NCBI RefSeq assembly: GCF_004027225.2
Contig: NC_044277.2
Location: forward strand, 40,218,305 to 40,282,304
Origin: Strigops habroptila
Lineage: Eukaryota; Chordata; Aves; Psittaciformes; Psittacidae
Direction: 5' to 3'
Length of the DNA: 64,000 nt
Both the position numbers and the translations under genes were made by a program. The notes below the pieces were generated by a model, which was given only the letters and a program-made list of their open reading frames with translations, was not told the DNA's origin and searched no databases. Positions 46,441-64,000 of the stretch are shown one piece after another. How positions within the stretch are numbered: position 1 is the stretch's first letter; each line of letters starts with the position of its first letter.

Positions 46441-46951
46441 ACTAAAGACTTTTTCCATATTTACCTGAAGGAAGTTGAGCTTTCATGTGCTGCAAAAAAG
46501 GCAGTTTAGAGGCTTCTTGCGAGTATTTTGGATGGTAATTTATGCATTATGATGTTGTACGAGAGAACGATGGTTTGTAGTTACTGAAATTAAAAGGGTA
46601 AAAAAAAAAAATCACATACCAAGTTATATTTTGCTGCCTTGTTGAGAGAATGCTGAGTATGATCTGATTTTTTTCATATTCCGGGTTAATTTTTACTTTT
46701 TTTGGTTTTTTTGTTTTTTGTTTTTTTTTTTAATTTGCAGTAATTTGGAAAGTTAGAGGAAATTAAAATATTTTCTAGTAGCCTTACTCTAGGACACTGA
46801 AGAGCCAAAATCTTCTCATTGTTTTGCTACATCTTTCTCTGGGGTTTCTGCAGTGTTGGGGAGCCTTTGAAATTATATTCGGTTTGGCATGCATACCAAT
46901 TCACGTATTTGTTAAAGAAGCAGTTTTCAGGTCAGGCGTTACATGTGCTTT

Positions 46952-46978
46952 TTAGGTTAATTGTAATAATTAACCTAA
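46952..46978. other. Perfect 11-bp inverted repeat
   Basis: TTAGGTTAATT (46952-46962) and AATTAACCTAA (46968-46978) are exact complements around a 5-base loop GTAAT. It lies about 120 bases before a CR1 copy. Function is unknown. Confidence 0.7.
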
Positions 46979-47094
46979 TTTACAGTTGTAATTGTAAGCT
47001 GATCAGTGGTATACATAATGTGCAGCACTCCAGAGAAAACTTGAGATTATCTGGGAAGATAATATCTGGGAAGCCTGAGAGGGAATGGGGTGTA

Positions 47095-47465
47095 CATAGA
47101 ATCACAGAATGGTTTGGGTTGAAAGGGACCTTAAAGCTCATCCAGTTCCAACCCCCTGCCATGGGCAGGGACACCTTCCACTAGACCAGGTTGCTCAAAG
47201 CCCCGTCCAGCCCAGCCTTGGACACTACCAGGCATGGGGCAGCCACAGCTTCTCTGGGCACCCTGTGCCAGTGCCTCACCGCCCTCATAGTGAAGAATTT
47301 CTTCCTAATATCTAATTTAAATCTACCCCCTTTCTGTTTAAAGCCATTCCCTCTTGCCCTATCACTAGAGGCCTTTGTAAAACGTCCCTCTCTAGCTTTC
47401 ATATAGTAAAGGTAGACTTCCTCCCTAGAGCACCTTAGAGCAACTAAAAGGCTGCTTGTCTCCAT
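47095..47465 (-). mobile_element. CR1 LINE 3' end
   Basis: The inverted tail (ATAGAATCACAGAATGG) is followed by about 370 bases of the CR1 3' end. The minus strand still reads relics of the reverse-transcriptase C-terminus (DRARGNGFKQKGGRFKLDIR). It is the longest simple CR1 copy in the right half. Confidence 0.93.
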
Positions 47466-50400
47466 AGACTGATGTCTCAAAGTCAGCGTGGAGTACAGTT
47501 AGGCAGTTCACGAGTGTATGGAAATGCACAATAGATGCAGTGCTGTATGTGAATGTTTGTGGCAACTTAAGAGTGTAAGAATAGCTAGTAAGAATAAAGA
47601 TGTACTGTACAGAGTAACTTGTCAGTTTATATTTTATCGAAAACCTTTTGAGTAATGTTCAATTTCTATTTACTTTCAGCCCTGGTGTCCCTGAAGAGAT
47701 AATTGTGAGGAGAAAAATTGTCTAGAATTAGCATAACAAACAAATTACAATGTTCTATTGTACTAAACTTTATCCAATATAGTATGAGACCACTGGTGTA
47801 AATGAAGGTGACTTTCAAGAAGTTTTCAGTATGACTGTTGGCTAACTTGGAAATAGGATTCTTTGAAGAATAATAGCTGTAGGGAAAAATAAAATCTGTT
47901 CTTTCTTCTCTCCCTTCCCCCATATCCCCCCCGCCTTCATTGCTTGCCACTCTCATGTTACCACCATTTGCCTTTGGGATAACAGGTTTTATTAATTCGC
48001 TTTGAGTGAAACAAATGCCTTTGATGTAGCTGATTAAAGCTGATTTAAATGAAGTACTTGTATAATTTAATGGACATCCACAAAGCGAATCAGTAGATAA
48101 TGGCTGTCTCTTAGTTCCAATTACTACAAAAGAGCAACCCATTGCTTCTTTTTTTCTCTGCAAAACTTTTGAAACGTCAAATTTCTAGGCAGTTAGCTGA
48201 GGTGTAGTGAATCTTCCTTCAGGCATCTAAGTAGGAGGTGTAGCTTCTCCATGTGGAGAAGGTAGACTGCCCTCAGGATCATTGAAGGTTCTTTTTTAAA
48301 AAGGGTACTTGTTTGCATTAAGAGATGGAGCAGATGGAGTCTGAAAGTTGGAGTCTGAATGTTCCCTGGCTGTGAACATGAGCAAACCCTTACAGTAGCT
48401 TCTGCTTGAAATCATTTGCTATCTATGTTGTAGCATTTAAAATTATCAGGGGGGGAGGGGGCGGAATCTTTAAAAGGTTTAATATTTTCAGTATATGTAC
48501 AAACAGAAAGTGGAGGTTGCCCCACAACAGTCTAATAACATGACCTTAAAAACCAAAACATTTTCTTTCATATTCTGTATTTATTTGCATCCAGTTACTG
48601 CTACTAAGTTGAAAAAAGTGAAGACATTTTGAATGTGAACTTAATAACATAGTGCAAACACCAGAATTTGAAAATGATACTTGGTCTAACTTCAGACCAT
48701 ACCATTATTATCTAGCGCTACCTTGAGAAAATGAGTATGTATATAAAAAACCAGCCCCTCTGTTGAATATCCATAGAAACGACTAATCAAGACGCTTGTT
48801 ACTGGTTCAGAATTTTTTGAGGGAAATCTTGCCATTACAAGGAATTGGAGCTTCAGTTTGCTACAGCTCCACTCGTGTGTCTGTGGTTGGGCTGATCTCT
48901 TCTTCCCTGGCAAAGGTTGGGGATCAGTTGGTTGATTCAGACTTTTGAAATTCTGTTTTGGTAGGCCTATGTCACTGATACACTGAGGGCTCAAGTAAAG
49001 AGGAGAGTTATAATGGGTATAACACATGGTTACATAAAACCTTTGGGAATGCTGTTGAATGTTGTGTTAACACTTGATTAGAGGAGCTTTTCCCATACAG
49101 AATGTTAGTCCTGAAAATAGAGCATTAAAGTGCCTTCATAGGAGTTCAGAGATGCTTCGCTACGCATTTTGTGTGTGCTACTGTTTGCACTCCTCCATCT
49201 AGCCCCCTTTACCTCCCCAAAAAAATTCTCAAGATGCTGTCTCATATCAAATGAGATTAGTAAGAACTACAACGTTTTGTATGTGCACCTCTTAAGAGAG
49301 CTACCTCTACCTATTAAGTCTTGGTTATCGTAGAAGATCCTGTGGTGCAGCAAACTATGTGCTCTAGTGAGTTAGATGCAGGCTCTTTGCAGCAGCAGGT
49401 GTATAATACCTTTTGGAAAATGTTGCAAAAGAATAGTGAGAATATGCTTTAACAGGTAAATGCAGTGCAACAGCGTGTTATTTATTCTTTCCAATGGGTT
49501 TATTTAGGAGAAAGAAGCTAAAAAAAGAAAAGGTTGCCTAGTTTTAACTTTCGCTTGGTCTTTCATCCTTCTGTTGTTCTTTGGACTTGCAGCAGCATGC
49601 TATAGGAGAGATTGATGCTGTACAAAGCTGCTTGGTTTAGAACCAGTTAAAAGGGAACAGTCATGGAGAGTGCTGTGTATTTCTTTGCAGTAAAGAATTG
49701 CTGCCCTGAGGATGATAGAGCAGCTAATATGAAGAATCTGGTTAGTACTGGTTCAGTTAATTGAGTATTGTTCTGATATTGTAGCATAGAGTACAAATAA
49801 TGTGAGCTGTGATTTGTTTTCTTTTAATACGTCCGTTTGCAAAAAGGTATGCATTACCATCTGCTTAGTCTCTGATTCCTCCACTGAAATACTTCCCTGA
49901 TGCCACTTCTATTGGTTTAGATGCTCAGTGTGACGTGCTTTCCTCTTACAGTCCTGCTCAGGCCTTTTAAAGCGCTATATAGCAATTAATTTACAGTTAC
50001 AATTTCCTTATCTGATACATTTTGGATGTTAATAGATTTCATCCTTATTTTTTAACACTTTGCATGCATTTCCAATGAAGAAGGTGTTGAATTGTATTTT
50101 TTAAGAAATGAATACTGTAAGACTTCATTCTAGAACTTAAATATGTTCAAACTAGCCATACTGAGTTGAGATTCCTAGATTTCCAATAGCATTATAACTG
50201 ACCTAACTTGCACCCACTGTAGAACACGTACAAGCTTGTTTACCATCTAGTGTAGTGGTAGCTTACAGCTGCTAACTCACTGTGTACTGCCTTTATAACT
50301 GATGTGGTTGTAGGAGAAATGATGATAAATTTCATTTGAGGTTAACATCTGATTTAACCTCAGTTGATTATTACAGGTGCTGGGTTACTGCATCTAGTCA

Positions 50401-51904
50401 AAATGGAATTAAACCTGGACTGGTGCGATCCCTTAAATGTTGTAGCGAGTGCTGCTGTTTTGTTTTTTTTTCTCTCCAAAATCTGTTGCTGAAAGAACAG
50501 TCATTCTTTTCCTTAAGAATTCATTCCTTTGCTGTTTTTTTTATCCCCTTGGGCAGAACAGCCAAAATTTCTGAATGCTTGTCCAGTTCATGGCCCAGAT
50601 TTAACCTGTGCCAAGATCCTGTCTAGGTCCCAAATACTTTTAGTTGCCTCTGATCTGCCTCTGTATGTGCAGCCCTGTCATCTGGCAGGCACTGTGACCA
50701 CTGTGTGCATTCACCATGATGTAGAAGTGCCTGAAACTCATGTGTTTCTTTAGGGCTTCAAAACACGAGACAGTCTTGCTGTGAAGAGTACAGTGGCAGT
50801 GGCAGTTTGTGCTGTAATCGCTTCCTTAAGTGTTGTTTCAAGGAAAAGGCCTATCTTGCCTCTTCTCCAAAACAATACATATTTTACAGTTCTCAGTTTA
50901 CTAACTCGGCCATGCACAGCATTTGGCTGCTTACTAATAATAGAGCCGCATGTGTAAGCACCCTCCCGGATCTTAGTAGGGGATAATCTTTTTGTAACCT
51001 TCAGCTATGTTTGCATTTTTCTTGAAGTAAATGCAAGTTTTACAGTGAAAAAAAAAGTGGTTTAACGATGCTGCTGCTTTCAACATCAAACACCTGTGAC
51101 TCGATGATCAGAATTGCCACTGTGGTACACCACATAAATGTGAGGAACTTTGTAAATATGATACTGGAACGTAATGTCCCACAGGAACGTGCATAAGGTT
51201 CAGGTTAGTATTGGGGCTTAGAAGCACTGTAGCATGCTACAGTGTGACACCTGGGCCATGCAAAAACTTATCTCCAACTCTGTTGTACTGACTCTACTAA
51301 GACTGCAATGTGAAATTCTCGCTCCATCTTATAAAAAAGTAACTATTTAGGGAAAGACTTTTAAGAAAAGCTTTTCCCGCTACAGGGAAGAGGGGATTTC
51401 CCATCCACTTGAACCTGACACTACCAGGTGTTCGCTGTGATTCTGACCTGAAATGGAGCTCGGACACAGGGAGCGGGTTCCTGGCGCGCATTTTGGGCGT
51501 TAGGCGGGCCAAGACCGGCGTTACCCGCGTTGCTGCGGGCTGGCAGAGGGTGGGATGCGGTGGCGGGGAGGTCGGAGCATCGTTTAATTGCACTTCTGTT
51601 GGGTTTGGGGCGTTTTGGGGGGCGAGACTCGAACGCGCCTTACCCCTCCCTCGCGGCGCTCTCGGCCTTCCGCAGCGCTGCCTGGCTCCTGCGGCCGGCG
51701 CTCGACGCGCGCTGCCTGGCGCCGCCGCTCGGGCTGCTGGGTCGGGTCGGGGCGCTGCGCCGCGGCCTGGCTCCGCTGCTGCCCGCTCAGCTCGGCGGCG
51801 GTCCTGGCCGCGCCTCGAGGGACGGGACGTGAGGGGGCTCTGCTCCGCTCCCCTCGCTTCACCTTCCACCTGCCGCGCCGGGCCCCGCTCGGACCGCCGC
51901 AGCC

Positions 51905-64000
<12,096 letters not shown>

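Larger units (their letters stand above)
46440..51470. other. LYPLA1-TCEA1 intergenic region
   Basis: It holds one minus-oriented CR1 (47095-47465), a perfect 11-bp hairpin at 46952-46978 and a G-rich run near 48451-48463. No coding exon, RNA gene or promoter was recognised. The ORFs present (up to 165 codons, minus strand 47666-48163) look random. Confidence 0.75.

Noticed and set aside
47181-47480. ORF with reverse-transcriptase-like residues
   Set aside because: It is the decayed C-terminus of a CR1 element, not a host gene; the same holds for similar ORFs at 11324-11539 and 28874-29311.
47666-48163. 165-codon minus-strand ORF between LYPLA1 and TCEA1
   Set aside because: Random-looking composition, no family features, no CpG promoter.

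Overview
This is a 64 kb piece of a bird nuclear genome. CR1 LINE 3' ends, many with the avian CR1 tail (repeats of the octamer ATTCTATG), are scattered through it. Genes are intron-rich with canonical GT-AG junctions, and CpG-island promoters sit at each 5' end. A solo LTR of a family I recall as common in neoavian birds suggests Neoaves; the order or species cannot be told from this window. No prokaryotic, organellar or CRISPR-like content was seen.

Three conserved genes can be assembled exon by exon. (1) MRPL15, mitochondrial ribosomal protein uL15m, lies on the minus strand with 5 coding exons between 28171 and 19322 and encodes 294 residues. (2) LYPLA1, acyl-protein thioesterase 1, lies on the plus strand with 9 coding exons from 32474 to 42695. 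It encodes 230 residues with an intact Ser119/Asp174/His208 triad. (3) TCEA1, transcription elongation factor TFIIS, lies on the plus strand; its first three coding exons (51905-51973, 57867-57929, 61271-61376) are present and the rest runs off the right edge. Every exon joint keeps frame. The order MRPL15 (divergent) LYPLA1 - TCEA1 is the same block known on human chromosome 8q11, so this is an ordinary conserved neighbourhood. The genes are unrelated housekeeping genes (mitochondrial translation, protein depalmitoylation, RNA polymerase II elongation), not a pathway.

Layout: 1-19321 is non-coding sequence downstream of MRPL15, with CR1 pieces, a four-copy minisatellite near 711-906 and an isolated CpG-rich patch near 5581-5970. 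19322-28171 is MRPL15. 28172-32473 is the divergent promoter interval, holding a nested CR1 insertion, a solo LTR with a 5-bp target-site duplication, and a third CR1 that abuts the LYPLA1 CpG island. 32474-42695 is the LYPLA1 coding region, followed by a probable long 3' UTR to about 46.4 kb. About 46.4-51.5 kb is intergenic. 51.5-64 kb is the TCEA1 promoter and 5' part.

I found no convincing undescribed biological system. The observations most worth checking are the solo LTR between two divergent promoters, a full-consensus CTCF-type site inside an MRPL15 intron, a weak start-codon context in LYPLA1 that could yield a form lacking the palmitoylated Cys2, and two perfect short hairpins.
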